From NCBI RefSeq assembly GCF_015070875.1, contig NZ_JADDIV010000006.1:186001-250000 (forward strand): 64,000 nucleotides of DNA, given 5' to 3'. Under the pieces are notes generated by a model that searched no databases, was not told where the DNA came from, and saw only the letters and a list, made by a program, of their open reading frames with translations. The position numbers and the translations under genes were made by a program. Positions 29,643 to 38,541 of this stretch are shown here, in pieces; position 1 is the first letter of the stretch, and every line of letters begins with the position of its first letter. This DNA comes from Ramlibacter pallidus. Lineage in GTDB: Bacteria > Pseudomonadota > Gammaproteobacteria > Burkholderiales > Burkholderiaceae_C.

Positions 29643-30749
29643 ATGACCGACGCCGCCGCTGCCTCCACCGCCGGCCGCCTGCTGCAGATCGCGCGGGCGC
29701 GGCAGGCCGTGATGGAGGAAGGCCGCGTGGCCACGGATGTGCTGGTGCCGGGCTGGTACGACGGCGCGTGGATCCAGCGCTCCTGGCGCCGCTGCCTGGA
29801 GGCCGGCCAGCGGCCCGAGCGGCCGGTCGCCTTCGACGTCGTGCCGGAACAGCGGATGCGCCGCGTGCGCGAGGCGAACCGGCAACTGGTCGAAGCGGCG
29901 CGCCCCGTGCTCGAACAGCTCAGCCGTGCGATCGCGAGCACGCGCTACTTCGCGATCCTCACCAACAACGAAGGCGTGGTCGTCGATGCGCACGGCCCGA
30001 TCGACGCGCAGGACCGCCGGGCGGCCCTGATCACGCGGGTGGGCGTCGACCTCTCCGAACGCAGCGTGGGCACCACCGCCATCGGCGCCGCGCTGGCCGA
30101 GCTGCACCCGGTGTGGCTGCACCGCGGCGAACACTTCTTCCACGACACCGGCTGCTACAGCTGCGCGGGGGCACCGCTGTTCGGCCCGGACGGCCGCTGC
30201 GTCGGCATGCTGGACCTGACCGGCATCGACGCCGCCGAACGCCCCGAACTGAAGCACCTGGTCGCGCAGTCGGCGCGCAGCATCGAGAACGCCCTGGCGC
30301 TCGGGCGGCCGCACCGGCTGGTGCTGCGCCTGAACTGGCCGGGCCGCATGCTGGGCGACGAGGGCGACGGCCTCGTCTGCCTGGACGCGGACGGCTGGGT
30401 GGCCGCGACCAACAGCGCGGCCCGCGAGATGGTGGCGACGCTGGCGCAGGCGCAGGCGCAGCCGGTGCATTGCAGCGAACTGTTCGCGCAGCCCTGGGAG
30501 CCGCTGTTCGACCTCGCGCACGGCAGCGACCATGGGCCGGTCGAACTGCCTTTGTGGTCGGGGCTGCGCCTGCTGGCGGTGGCGCAGGCGGCCGGCAGCG
30601 CGCGGGCTTCGCGCCTGCCCTTGCGCGACGTCGAGATCGCGCTGATCCGCAAGGCGGTGGACGATGCGCGCGGCAACGTGATGGAGGCGGCGCGCGCCCT
30701 CGGCATCAGCCGCGCCACGGTGTACCGGAAGCTGGCGCAGAAGAAGTAG
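29643..30749 (+). CDS. GAF-domain Fis-type transcriptional regulator without an AAA+ domain
   Basis: 368 residues from the ATG at 29643, which follows CAAGGAGCG. The N-terminal half has an AcoR-type GAF module ([83 protein letters not shown]). The C-terminus is a Fis HTH ([34 protein letters not shown]). The AAA+ ATPase domain of AcoR-like sigma-54 activators is absent, so it cannot drive RpoN open-complex formation by itself. It is divergent from coxS and is the likely regulator of the hydroxylase operon. Confidence 0.88.
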   Translation: MTDAAAASTAGRLLQIARARQAVMEEGRVATDVLVPGWYDGAWIQRSWRRCLEAGQRPERPVAFDVVPEQRMRRVREANRQLVEAARPVLEQLSRAIASTRYFAILTNNEGVVVDAHGPIDAQDRRAALITRVGVDLSERSVGTTAIGAALAELHPVWLHRGEHFFHDTGCYSCAGAPLFGPDGRCVGMLDLTGIDAAERPELKHLVAQSARSIENALALGRPHRLVLRLNWPGRMLGDEGDGLVCLDADGWVAATNSAAREMVATLAQAQAQPVHCSELFAQPWEPLFDLAHGSDHGPVELPLWSGLRLLAVAQAAGSARASRLPLRDVEIALIRKAVDDARGNVMEAARALGISRATVYRKLAQKK

Positions 30750-30793
30750 GCGGGCTTGTTCCTATACTGGCGGCCACGCCCGACCCGCCCCTG

Positions 30794-31537
30794 ATGTTCC
30801 GCGCCCTCGCCTTCTGCCTCGCGATCCTGGCCGCCTGCACCGCCCGTGCCGGCGAGGTGCAGGTCGCCGCCGCCGCCAACCTCGGCCCGGTCATGGACCG
30901 CATCGCCGCCGCGTTCGCGCGCGACACCGGCCACCGTGCCATCGTCGCGCTCGGCTCCACCGGCAAGCTGCACACGCAGGTGCGCAACGGCGCGCCCTTC
31001 GAGGTGCTGCTGTCGGCGGACGCGGCGACCCCCAGCCGGCTGGTGGAAGAAGGCCTGGCCGTCAGCGGCACGCAATTCACCTATGCCCTCGGCCGGCTCG
31101 TGCTGTGGAGCGCGCGCGAAGGCGTGGTCGACCCGCGCGGCGACGTCCTGCGCAACGGCGCGGTGACCAAGCTGGCGATCGCCAACCCGCGCGTGGCGCC
31201 CTATGGCGCCGCGGCGATGGAAACGCTGCAGAACCTGCAACTGCTGGCACGCTGGGAACCGCACCTGGTCACCGGCGAGAGCATCGCGCAGGCGCACCAG
31301 TTCGTCGCCAGCGGCAACGCGGGGCTGGGCTTCGTCGCCCTGTCGCAGGTGGCGGAGAACGGCCTCATCGCGCGCGGCTCCGGCTGGATCGTGCCGGCCC
31401 GCCTGCATGCGCCCATCCAGCAGGACGCCGTGCTGCTGAAGGCCGGGGCCGCCAACCCCGCGGCCACGGCCTTCCTGGTCTACCTGCGCGGCAACGCCGC
31501 CCGCGCCATCCTGCGCCACGGCGGCTACGGGATCTGA
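30794..31537 (+). CDS. modA: Molybdate ABC transporter substrate-binding protein
   Basis: 247 residues. The signal peptide ends near residue 19 (MFRALAFCLAILAACTARAG). ModA motifs are VQVAAAANLGPVMDRIAAAF, IVALGSTGKLHTQVRNGAPFEVLLSADAATPSRL, LAIANPRVAPYGAAAMETL and FVALSQV. It is the periplasmic oxyanion receptor. It is the first gene of modABC: the stop overlaps the modB start (TGATG). It lies 44 bp after the GAF-Fis regulator gene, with only a weak TATACT box between, so it may be co-transcribed. It supplies molybdenum for the neighbouring hydroxylase, by context. Confidence 0.94.
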   Translation: MFRALAFCLAILAACTARAGEVQVAAAANLGPVMDRIAAAFARDTGHRAIVALGSTGKLHTQVRNGAPFEVLLSADAATPSRLVEEGLAVSGTQFTYALGRLVLWSAREGVVDPRGDVLRNGAVTKLAIANPRVAPYGAAAMETLQNLQLLARWEPHLVTGESIAQAHQFVASGNAGLGFVALSQVAENGLIARGSGWIVPARLHAPIQQDAVLLKAGAANPAATAFLVYLRGNAARAILRHGGYGI

Positions 31538-32214
31538 TGAGCGCCGGCGACCTGCAGGCGATCCGGCTCACCTTCCTGCTGGCGACGGCAACGACCGTCC
31601 TCCTGCTGCTGATCGCCGCGCCGCTCGCCTGGTGGCTGTCGCAGACCGTCTCGCGCTGGCGCGCCCCCGTGGCGGCCGTGGTGGCCTTGCCGCTGGTGCT
31701 GCCCCCGACCGTGCTGGGCTTCTACCTGCTGGTGGCGCTGGGGCCGCAGGGATGGGGCGGGCAGCTGACGCAGGCGCTGGGCCTGGGGCTGCTGCCCTTC
31801 ACCTTCGGCGGACTGCTGCTCGGATCGATCCTCTACTCGCTGCCCTTCGCCGTGCAGCCGCTGCAGAACGCCTTCGAGGCGGTGGGGCGGCGCCCGCTGG
31901 AAGCCGCCGCGACGCTGCGGGCCGGCCCGCTGGACACCTTCTTCCACGTGGTGCTGCCGCTGTCGCGCGGCGGCGTCGTGCAGGCGGCGGTGCTGTCGTT
32001 CGCGCACACCGTGGGCGAGTTCGGCGTGGTGCTGATGATCGGCGGCAACATCCCCGAGCGCACGCGCGTGGTCTCCACGCAGATCTACGGCCACGTCGAG
32101 GCGCTCGACTACACCTCGGCGCACTGGCTGTCGGCCGGCATGCTGGCCTTCTCGTTCATCGTGCTGCTGGCGCTGGCGCGCCTGAACCGCCGCAGCGCGC
32201 GGGTGCTCGGATGA
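31537..32214 (+). CDS. modB: Molybdate ABC transporter permease
   Basis: 225 residues with about five membrane helices. It has the ModB signatures LPLVLPPTVLGFYLLVALGPQG, FTFGGLLLGSILYSLPFAVQPLQNAFEAV, and the EAA loop LEAAATLRAGPLDTFFHVVLPLSRGG. GEFGVVLMIGGNIPERTRVVSTQIY follows. It forms the inner-membrane channel of the molybdate importer. Start and stop overlap modA and modC (TGATG and ATGA), which indicates translational coupling. Confidence 0.95.
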   Translation: MSAGDLQAIRLTFLLATATTVLLLLIAAPLAWWLSQTVSRWRAPVAAVVALPLVLPPTVLGFYLLVALGPQGWGGQLTQALGLGLLPFTFGGLLLGSILYSLPFAVQPLQNAFEAVGRRPLEAAATLRAGPLDTFFHVVLPLSRGGVVQAAVLSFAHTVGEFGVVLMIGGNIPERTRVVSTQIYGHVEALDYTSAHWLSAGMLAFSFIVLLALARLNRRSARVLG

Positions 32215-33284
32215 ACGCGCCGCTGGAACTGCGCGTGCGCCTGCCGCGGCCCGGCTTCGTCCTCGACGTCGACCTGCGCCTGCCCGCCGCGGGCATCACC
32301 GCGGTGTTCGGCGCTTCCGGTTCGGGCAAGACCACGCTGCTGCGCTGCGTCGCGGGGCTGGAGCCCGCGGCCGACGCCCGCATCGTGGTCGCCGGCGAGA
32401 CCTGGCAGGACGCCGCCACAGGACGCTTCGTGCCGACGCATCGCCGCGCGCTGGGCTACGTCTTCCAGGAAGCCAGCCTGTTCGACCATCTCGACGTGCG
32501 CGGCAACCTGGCGTTCGCGCGCAAGCGCTCGGCGGCGCCGACGCCGCTGGAGCCGCTGCTGGAACTGCTGGGCATCGCGGGGCTGCTCGATCGCGCGCCG
32601 GCTTCGCTGTCCGGCGGCGAGCGCCAGCGCGTCGCCATCGCGCGGGCACTGGCGACCGGGCCGCGCCTGCTGCTGCTCGACGAGCCGCTGGCGGCGCTCG
32701 ATGCCGCGCGGCGCCGCGAGATCCTGCCGTGGCTGGAACGGCTGCGCGACGAACTGCGCATCCCCATGCTGTACGTCACGCACTCCGGCGACGAGGTGGC
32801 GCGGCTGGCCGACCATCTCGTGCTGCTCGAGGGCGGAGGCGTGCGCGCCGCCGGCCCCCTGGCCGAGACGCTGGCGCGCATCGACGACGCCGGCGTGCCC
32901 GGCGAGGAGGCCGGCGCCCTGCTGCACGCGGTCGTGGCCGAGCGCGACGCGCGCTGGCAGCTCGCCCGCGTGTCCTTCGACGGCGGATCGCTGTGGCTGG
33001 CGGACACCGGCCTGCGCGAAGGCCAGGCCGTGCGCGTGCGCGTGCTGGCCCGTGACGTGAGCCTGGCGCTGCGGCCGCCGGAAGGCAGCAGCATCCAGAA
33101 CGTGCTGCCGTGCGAGGTGCGGGCCGTCGCCGCCGGCGCGCACCCGTCGCAGTCGGTGGTGCAGCTGGCCTGCGGCGGGTCGCTGTTGCTGTCGCGGATC
33201 ACGGCGCGGGCTGCGGACGCGCTGCACGTGCAGCCCGGCGCGCGGCTCTGGGCGCAGGTGAAGTCCGCGGCGCTGGTGGCCTAG
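32211..33284 (+). CDS. modC: Molybdate ABC transporter ATP-binding protein
   Basis: 357 residues. The ATPase domain has Walker A GASGSGKTT (about 37-45), signature LSGGERQRVAIARAL, Walker B LLLLDEPLAALD and the switch His in YVTHSGDE. A C-terminal Mop/TOBE-like domain (about 285-355; SSIQNVLPCEVRAVA, QLACGGSLLLSRIT) can bind oxyanion and feed back on transport. Overlap with modB is 4 bp. It converges with the hybrid kinase gene, with a 4-bp overlap of the two frames. Confidence 0.95.
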   Translation: MNAPLELRVRLPRPGFVLDVDLRLPAAGITAVFGASGSGKTTLLRCVAGLEPAADARIVVAGETWQDAATGRFVPTHRRALGYVFQEASLFDHLDVRGNLAFARKRSAAPTPLEPLLELLGIAGLLDRAPASLSGGERQRVAIARALATGPRLLLLDEPLAALDAARRREILPWLERLRDELRIPMLYVTHSGDEVARLADHLVLLEGGGVRAAGPLAETLARIDDAGVPGEEAGALLHAVVAERDARWQLARVSFDGGSLWLADTGLREGQAVRVRVLARDVSLALRPPEGSSIQNVLPCEVRAVAAGAHPSQSVVQLACGGSLLLSRITARAADALHVQPGARLWAQVKSAALVA

Positions 33285-36106
33285 GACGAAGCCGGCTGGA
33301 TGCGCACGCGCGCGAGGTGCTCGCGCAGCGCCGTGATGCGCAGCTGCAGGTCTTCCGGCGCGGCGTCGAGCGCGCGCCGCTCCAGGAAGCGGCTGTGCTG
33401 CGCGGCCCAGTGCAGGCCCATGGTCGCCAACCCGCCGGCCGCGCGGTGCGCGAGGAACTTCACGTCCTCGCGCTTGCCCTCGGCGAGCGCGGCGGCGATC
33501 GCCTCCACGGTGTCCCGCTGCGTGCGCACGAAGCCGGGGAAGACCTCCATCCACTCCGGGTCGATGGTCACCAGCTCGTCGGCCGGCGTGCTGGTGAGTT
33601 CGGGAAGGGCGCTGCGGGCCGGAGCCGGGACCGGAACCGCGGCCGGGGCGGGCGCCGTAGCGGGTTCCGGTTCGTCCTCGAGCCAGCTGGGCTTCTCGTC
33701 CCAGACCGGCGTCGAGCCGATGATCGCGGACGGGAGGGCGGGCGCCGCTTCACCGGCCTCCAGCGAGCGGACGGTGGCCAGCAGCAGTTCGCGGCTCACC
33801 GGCTTGGGCAGGAAGCGGTCGGCCCCCGCGGCACGGGTGCGCGCGGCGGTGGCGGGGTCGTCGTTGCCGGACATCATCACGATGCGGCAGCGCGGCCGGC
33901 CCTCGGCCTCCTCCTTCGCACGCACCCAGCGCACCGTCTCCAGGCCGTCCTTCAGCGGCATCTCCATGTCGCACAGGAGGTAGTCGGGCCAGCGCGTCTC
34001 CATCATCTCGGTGGCCACCAGGCCATTGGGCGCCGTCTCCACGTGGAACGGCGGGCTCGGCAGGAAGCGCCGGATGACCAGGCGCAGGTACTCGTCGTCG
34101 TCCACCAGCAGCACCTGGCGCGGCGGCAGCCCGGCCACCGCCTCGGCCGCGGAGACGCGCGGCGCGTCCTGGGCGAGCGGCACCGGCAGCGCATCCCGCA
34201 GGGGCCGCAGCGTGAGGGTCAGCGTGGTGCCCTCGGCGGCGCTCGTGCGCATGTGCAGGTCGCCCTGCTGCGCCCGGGCCATCAACCGCGCCGAATAGGT
34301 GCCGAGCCCGGTGCCTCCGACCTTGCCGCGCGTCACGTATTTCTCGAAGAAGCGGGCGGCGATGTCGGGCGGGACCTCGCGGGTGTTGTGGATGGTGAGC
34401 ACCACCGGGTCGCCGTCGCGCAGCTCCAGGGTGACCTGGCCGCCGCGGTCGGTGGCCTCCACCGCGTTCTTCACCAGGTTCGCCACGATGGAGTAGCAAA
34501 GCAGTTCCTCGGCGCGCACGCGCACCGGTCCCGCCTCGGAGCCGCGCAGGTGCAAGGTCACGGCGGCGCCGTCGGCGGCCGGATGCAGGTCGACCAGCAC
34601 GCGCTTGACCAGTTCGCGCAGGTCCACCGCCTGCGGGCTGAACTCGTAGGTGCCCGTCTCCATGCGGAACAGCCCCAGCGAGAGGTTGACCATCTCCAGC
34701 ATGCGGAAACCGGCGCGCTGCAGCACGCCCACCAGTTCCCGCTGCTCGGCGTCCAGCCGCGGGTCCTCGCGCAGCAGGAAGGTCACGCCCAGGATGCTGT
34801 TCAGCGGCGTCTTCAGGTCGTGGCGCGAGATGCGTTCGACGTCCTCGCGCAGCCGGGCGTTCTCCTCCAGCGTGCGGCCGCGCTCTTCCGCCGTGAGCGC
34901 GCGGCTCAGGCGGCGCGCGATCACCACGGCGGGCGACAGCAGGAACAGCGCGAACCCGAAGGGCGCGAACTTGCGGTCCGGCCCGGGCGTGTCGATCAGC
35001 AGCAGGTCGATGACGAAAGTGACCAGGATCGCGAGCATGCCCGCCAGCAGCACCCGCGCGTCGAAGGGCGAGCGCCGGTTCGCCTTGACCATGGCCGCGG
35101 CCATGTAGAGCGCCACGACGACGGCGGCGGCCTGGCCGGGCAGCGCCAGGTAGGAGTACACCGAGGGCGGCAGCAGCAGCACCGCCACGCCAGCGAGCGT
35201 GAGCGTGCCCAGCACCACCTGCGCGACGCGGCGGTGGATCTCCGCCGGGAACAGCCCGCGCAGGGTCAGCAGGAACAGCCCCATCGCGGCCAGCCACGAC
35301 AGGTACTCGACCCACATGTACGGCCCCCAGGCCAGCTGCGGCGGCAGGCCCCGCAACAGCAGCCGCTCGCCGATGACGTCGGTGTAGACCGCCATCGCCA
35401 CGCAGAACAGTCCGTAGACCAGCGGCGTGCGTTCGCGGCGGCGGACCGCGAAGAACAGCAGCGCGACCGCCGCCGTCAGGAGGTAGGTCGCCAGCAGGGC
35501 GGCCTGCGAGATGATGCGCGACTCCCGGACGCGGGACAGCAGGTCCGCGGGGCCCACCCGGATCGGACGCACGAAGCCGCCCGCGCGGTGCTCGAAGTTC
35601 GACACGTGCAGCGTGATGCGCAGGGGACAGGCGAACTCGCGGCTGATGGGGATGCGCGTGTGGATCGCCGCGTGGCTCTTCGCCTTCGTCGGCCCGGGCT
35701 CGCCGTGAGCCGCCACCAGTTCGCCGTTGACGAACAGGCGGGAGGCGGTCCGCTGCCCCACCGCCTCCACCGCCAGCTGCTCCCCCGCGGGGCAGTCCAC
35801 CCGCAGCATGTAGCTGCCCCAGCCGTTCTCGCCCGGCGGCTTGCCGTCGGCGCTGATGTCGTTCCAGCTGGAGGGAACGGGGGCGAAGGCATTGCTGGGG
35901 AGTTGCTGCCACGCCGGATCGACGAACTCGCCCCAGCTGAAGCCCCAGTCGCCCTGCAGGCCGGACGGCTGCGTCAGGCCAGCGGGCAGGACGATGACGC
36001 CGCGCTGCGCCCGTGGGGCGGCCTCGGTCGACGCCGCCGCCAGGATGGGCAACAGCCACGCGAGGACGAGGAAAAGGCGGGCAAAGCTCCGCACCGGCGA
36101 CACCAT
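33281..36106 (-). CDS. Hybrid sensor histidine kinase with 7TM-DISM, receiver and HPt domains
   Basis: 941 residues. A signal peptide (1-29) is followed by a periplasmic 7TMR-DISM extracellular domain (about 35-190) that resembles a carbohydrate-binding jelly roll. Seven membrane helices span about 200-400. HisKA has H429 in RISRHDLKTPLNS. HATPase has NLVKNAVEA and GGTGLGTYSARLM. The receiver has D713 in LLCDMEMP. A Pro/Ala linker precedes an HPt domain with H887 in KFLAHRAAGG. It is a complete multistep phosphorelay in one chain, without an output domain, so a separate regulator must exist elsewhere. The gene stands alone between modC and tupA; the signal is unknown. Confidence 0.9.
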   Translation of the reverse strand: MVSPVRSFARLFLVLAWLLPILAAASTEAAPRAQRGVIVLPAGLTQPSGLQGDWGFSWGEFVDPAWQQLPSNAFAPVPSSWNDISADGKPPGENGWGSYMLRVDCPAGEQLAVEAVGQRTASRLFVNGELVAAHGEPGPTKAKSHAAIHTRIPISREFACPLRITLHVSNFEHRAGGFVRPIRVGPADLLSRVRESRIISQAALLATYLLTAAVALLFFAVRRRERTPLVYGLFCVAMAVYTDVIGERLLLRGLPPQLAWGPYMWVEYLSWLAAMGLFLLTLRGLFPAEIHRRVAQVVLGTLTLAGVAVLLLPPSVYSYLALPGQAAAVVVALYMAAAMVKANRRSPFDARVLLAGMLAILVTFVIDLLLIDTPGPDRKFAPFGFALFLLSPAVVIARRLSRALTAEERGRTLEENARLREDVERISRHDLKTPLNSILGVTFLLREDPRLDAEQRELVGVLQRAGFRMLEMVNLSLGLFRMETGTYEFSPQAVDLRELVKRVLVDLHPAADGAAVTLHLRGSEAGPVRVRAEELLCYSIVANLVKNAVEATDRGGQVTLELRDGDPVVLTIHNTREVPPDIAARFFEKYVTRGKVGGTGLGTYSARLMARAQQGDLHMRTSAAEGTTLTLTLRPLRDALPVPLAQDAPRVSAAEAVAGLPPRQVLLVDDDEYLRLVIRRFLPSPPFHVETAPNGLVATEMMETRWPDYLLCDMEMPLKDGLETVRWVRAKEEAEGRPRCRIVMMSGNDDPATAARTRAAGADRFLPKPVSRELLLATVRSLEAGEAAPALPSAIIGSTPVWDEKPSWLEDEPEPATAPAPAAVPVPAPARSALPELTSTPADELVTIDPEWMEVFPGFVRTQRDTVEAIAAALAEGKREDVKFLAHRAAGGLATMGLHWAAQHSRFLERRALDAAPEDLQLRITALREHLARVRIQPASS

Positions 36107-36198
36107 GGGGGGAGTTTAGGGGCGCCGGGGGCCTCCCCCCGCCCCGGCCGGGCCGATCCGTGGCGATCACGACACTGGCGCCGCCACCCCGTGGTGCG

Positions 36199-37011
36199 TC
36201 AGCGCCCCGCGTTGGGGAAGAACAGCGGCTCGCCGCCCACCTTGTAGGCGGCGATGGCCGCCTGGCCGGCCGGGGAGACGATCCAGTCCACGAACTGCTG
36301 CGCCTCCTTCGCCTTCACGTGCGGGTGCCGGGCCGGGCTGACGGCCATCACGCCGTACTGGTTGAACAGCCGCGTGTCCCCTTCCACCAGCACCACCAGG
36401 TCGCCGCGGTTGCGGAACGACAGCCAGGTGCCGCGGTCGGTCAAGGCGTAGCCGTTGCTGGAAGCGGCGATGTTCAAGGCCGGACCCATCCCGCAGCCGC
36501 ATTCCCGGTAGCCGCTGCCCTTCGCGCCGGCCAGCCCGGCCTGGTTCCAGTAGCGCAGTTCGGCCGCGTGGGTGCCGCTCTTGTCGCCGCGCGAGACGAA
36601 AGGTGCATGCGCGGCGGAAACCTTCTTCAGCGCCTCGACGATGTCCTTGCCGCGTGCCCCGGCGTGGTCGCCCTTCGGCCCGACCACGACGAAGTCGTTG
36701 TACATGACGGGATGGCGGCGCGCCGCGAAGCCGTCGGCCACGAACTTCTCCTCGGCGGCCTGGTCGTGCACGAACAGCACGTCGGCATCGCCGCGCCGCG
36801 CCATGTCGATGGCCTGGCCGGTGCCGACGGCCACCACCTTCACGTCGATGCCCGTCGCTTTCCGGAACTCCGGCAGCAGGTGGCCGAACAGGCCCGACTG
36901 CTCCGTCGATGTCGTCGACGCCATCGTGATCGCGGCCTGCGCCAGGGCGGCGCCCGCGCAGGCGAATTGCGCGGCCGCCGCTGCGGCCACGAACAGTTGC
37001 TTCAGCTTCAT
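36199..37011 (-). CDS. tupA: Tungstate ABC transporter substrate-binding protein, TupA type
   Basis: 270 residues with a signal peptide (MKLKQLFVAAAAAAQFACAGAALAQA). TupA/WtpA-like motifs are STTSTEQSGLFGHLLPEFRKATGIDVKVVAVGTGQAIDMARRGDADVLFVHD and PFVSRGDKSGTH. The TTSTEQSGL oxyanion loop is diagnostic for TupA compared with ModA. The stop lies 92 bp from the kinase start. It is the third gene of tupBCA and overlaps tupC by 4 bp. It is probably specific for tungstate, though some relatives bind molybdate. Confidence 0.9.
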   Translation of the reverse strand: MKLKQLFVAAAAAAQFACAGAALAQAAITMASTTSTEQSGLFGHLLPEFRKATGIDVKVVAVGTGQAIDMARRGDADVLFVHDQAAEEKFVADGFAARRHPVMYNDFVVVGPKGDHAGARGKDIVEALKKVSAAHAPFVSRGDKSGTHAAELRYWNQAGLAGAKGSGYRECGCGMGPALNIAASSNGYALTDRGTWLSFRNRGDLVVLVEGDTRLFNQYGVMAVSPARHPHVKAKEAQQFVDWIVSPAGQAAIAAYKVGGEPLFFPNAGR

Positions 37012-37706
37012 CCCAGTTCTCCCCTGACGAATAGATCGGCCTCGCGCGAGGTCGCGCCCAGCGGCCCTTCGAAGAATTCGCGCACCGGCAGGTCGGCCAG
37101 CACGCGTCCCTGCTCCAGGTAGACCACGCGGGTGGCGATGCGCTTGACCTGCCCGAGGTTGTGGCTCGCGAACACCAGGGTCATGCCGCCGGCGGCGAAC
37201 GCCTCCATCAGGTGCTCCACTTCGCGCTTGGCATGCGGGTCCAGGCTGGAGGTGGGCTCGTCGAGCAGCAGCATCGCCGGCTGCAGGCCCCAGGCGCGTG
37301 CGAGCGCCAGGCGCTGCTGCTGGCCGCCGGAGAGCGCGCGTGCGTTGCGCCCGGCCTGTTCGAGCAGGCCGACGCGGGCCAGGGCCGGCAGGGCCTGCGC
37401 ACGCGCATCGCGCCAGCGCGCGCCGCGGATCCACAGGCCGAGCGCCACGTTGTTCTGCGCGGTGGTCGCCAGCATGAAGGGGCGCTGGAACAGCATGGCC
37501 TGGCGCGTGGACGGGTCACGCAGCAGCGAACCCGCCGCCGGCTTCACCAGGCCGTGCAGCACGCGCAGCAGCGTGCTCTTGCCGCTGCCGTTGGCGCCGA
37601 TCAGCGCGACACGCTCGCCCGGCGCGATGCGCAGGTCCACCTGGCTGAGCGCCTGCACCGCGCCGAAGCGCACGCCCACGTTCTTCAGCTGCAGCAGCGC
37701 GCTCAT
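37008..37706 (-). CDS. tupC: Tungstate ABC transporter ATP-binding protein, TupC type
   Basis: 232 residues. Walker A is GANGSGKSTLL (about 38-48), the signature is LSGGQQQRLALARAW, Walker B is MLLLDEPTSSLDPHAKRE, and the switch His is in FASHNLGQV. There is no C-terminal Mop domain, unlike ModC next door. Start and stop overlap tupB and tupA by 4 bp each. It energises tungstate import. Confidence 0.92.
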   Translation of the reverse strand: MSALLQLKNVGVRFGAVQALSQVDLRIAPGERVALIGANGSGKSTLLRVLHGLVKPAAGSLLRDPSTRQAMLFQRPFMLATTAQNNVALGLWIRGARWRDARAQALPALARVGLLEQAGRNARALSGGQQQRLALARAWGLQPAMLLLDEPTSSLDPHAKREVEHLMEAFAAGGMTLVFASHNLGQVKRIATRVVYLEQGRVLADLPVREFFEGPLGATSREADLFVRGELG

Positions 37707-38437
37707 GCCACGCTTCCTTCCAGCGGCAGCGGCCGATCGCCCAGGGTCGCGCGCCAGCGCGCCAGCAGGGCGATGCCCGCATTGAGCAGCAGCACGACCG
37801 CCAGCAGCACGATGCCGAGCGCCAGCGCCAGCGCGAGGTCGCCCTTGGACGTTTCCAGCGCGATGGCCGTCGTCATCACGCGCGTGAAGCCGTCGATGTT
37901 GCCGCCCACGATCATCACGGCGCCGACCTCCGAGATGGCGCGGCCGAAGCAGGCGATCAGCACGGTGAGCAGCGCGAAGCGCTGGTCGAAGACGAGCAGT
38001 GCGCTGCGCAGCACCGTGCCGGCGCCCAGCGACTGCAGCTGTTCGCCGTGCGACCGCTCGACGTCCTCCACCACCTGGCGGGTGAGCGCGGTGCACACCG
38101 GCAGCACCAGCACCGCCTGCGCCAGCACCATGGCCTGGAAGGAGAACAGCCAGCCGAGGAAGCCGAGCGGCCCGGACCGCGACAGCAGCAGGTAGATGAC
38201 CAGGCCCACCACCACGGAAGGTAGCGCGAGGAAGGTGTTGAGGACCGTGAGGATGGCACCGCGGCCGCGGAACCGCGCCACGCCGAGCCAGGCACCGAGC
38301 AGCACGCCGAGGGCGCATGCGACCAGCGTCGCGCTGGCGCTGACCGACAGAGAGCGCGCCACGATGGACCACAGCACCGGGTCGGCGGAGGCGATCAGCG
38401 TGAAGGCGGTGGTGGCGCTGTCGGTGAAGGTGCCCAT
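37703..38437 (-). CDS. tupB: Tungstate ABC transporter permease, TupB type
   Basis: 244 residues with about five membrane helices. TupB features are SLSVSASATLVACALGVLLGAWLGVARFRGRG, NTFLALPSVVVGLVIYLLLSRSGPLG and the EAA-like loop EQLQSLGAGTVLRSALLVF. GRAISEVGAVMIVGGNIDGFTRVMTTAI follows. It is the first gene of the tup operon. The 104-bp region between it and the divergent ModE-type regulator contains a putative oxyanion operator. Confidence 0.93.
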   Translation of the reverse strand: MGTFTDSATTAFTLIASADPVLWSIVARSLSVSASATLVACALGVLLGAWLGVARFRGRGAILTVLNTFLALPSVVVGLVIYLLLSRSGPLGFLGWLFSFQAMVLAQAVLVLPVCTALTRQVVEDVERSHGEQLQSLGAGTVLRSALLVFDQRFALLTVLIACFGRAISEVGAVMIVGGNIDGFTRVMTTAIALETSKGDLALALALGIVLLAVVLLLNAGIALLARWRATLGDRPLPLEGSVA

Positions 38438-38489
38438 GTCGGCCGCGACTATGGCACGCGTCCGCGCGCGCCGCGCTCGGGGCTTGCGA

Positions 38490-38512
38490 GCTATGAAGCG
38501 CCATGCATAACG
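38490..38512. promoter_or_regulatory. Putative ModE-type operator
   Basis: GCTATG-N11-ATAACG on the plus strand, that is CGTTAT-N11-CATAGC on the minus strand. This matches the layout of the E. coli ModE site as I remember it (CGTTAT-N11-CATAACG). It lies between tupB and the ModE-like gene, 53 bp from the former ATG and 30 bp before the latter. Confidence 0.5.
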
Positions 38513-38541
38513 GCCGCCGGCCCTTGCCGCATACTGCCGCC

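Noticed and set aside
33110..36247. Plus-strand frame of about 1045 residues opposite the hybrid kinase
   Set aside because: Gln/Arg/His-rich translation with no domain; antisense to a gene with complete HisKA, receiver and HPt motifs.
38503..38541. Earlier ATG for the ModE-like regulator
   Set aside because: It lies within the putative ModE operator and adds 13 unconserved residues; MRKVELSYAF at 38542 is a better amino end.
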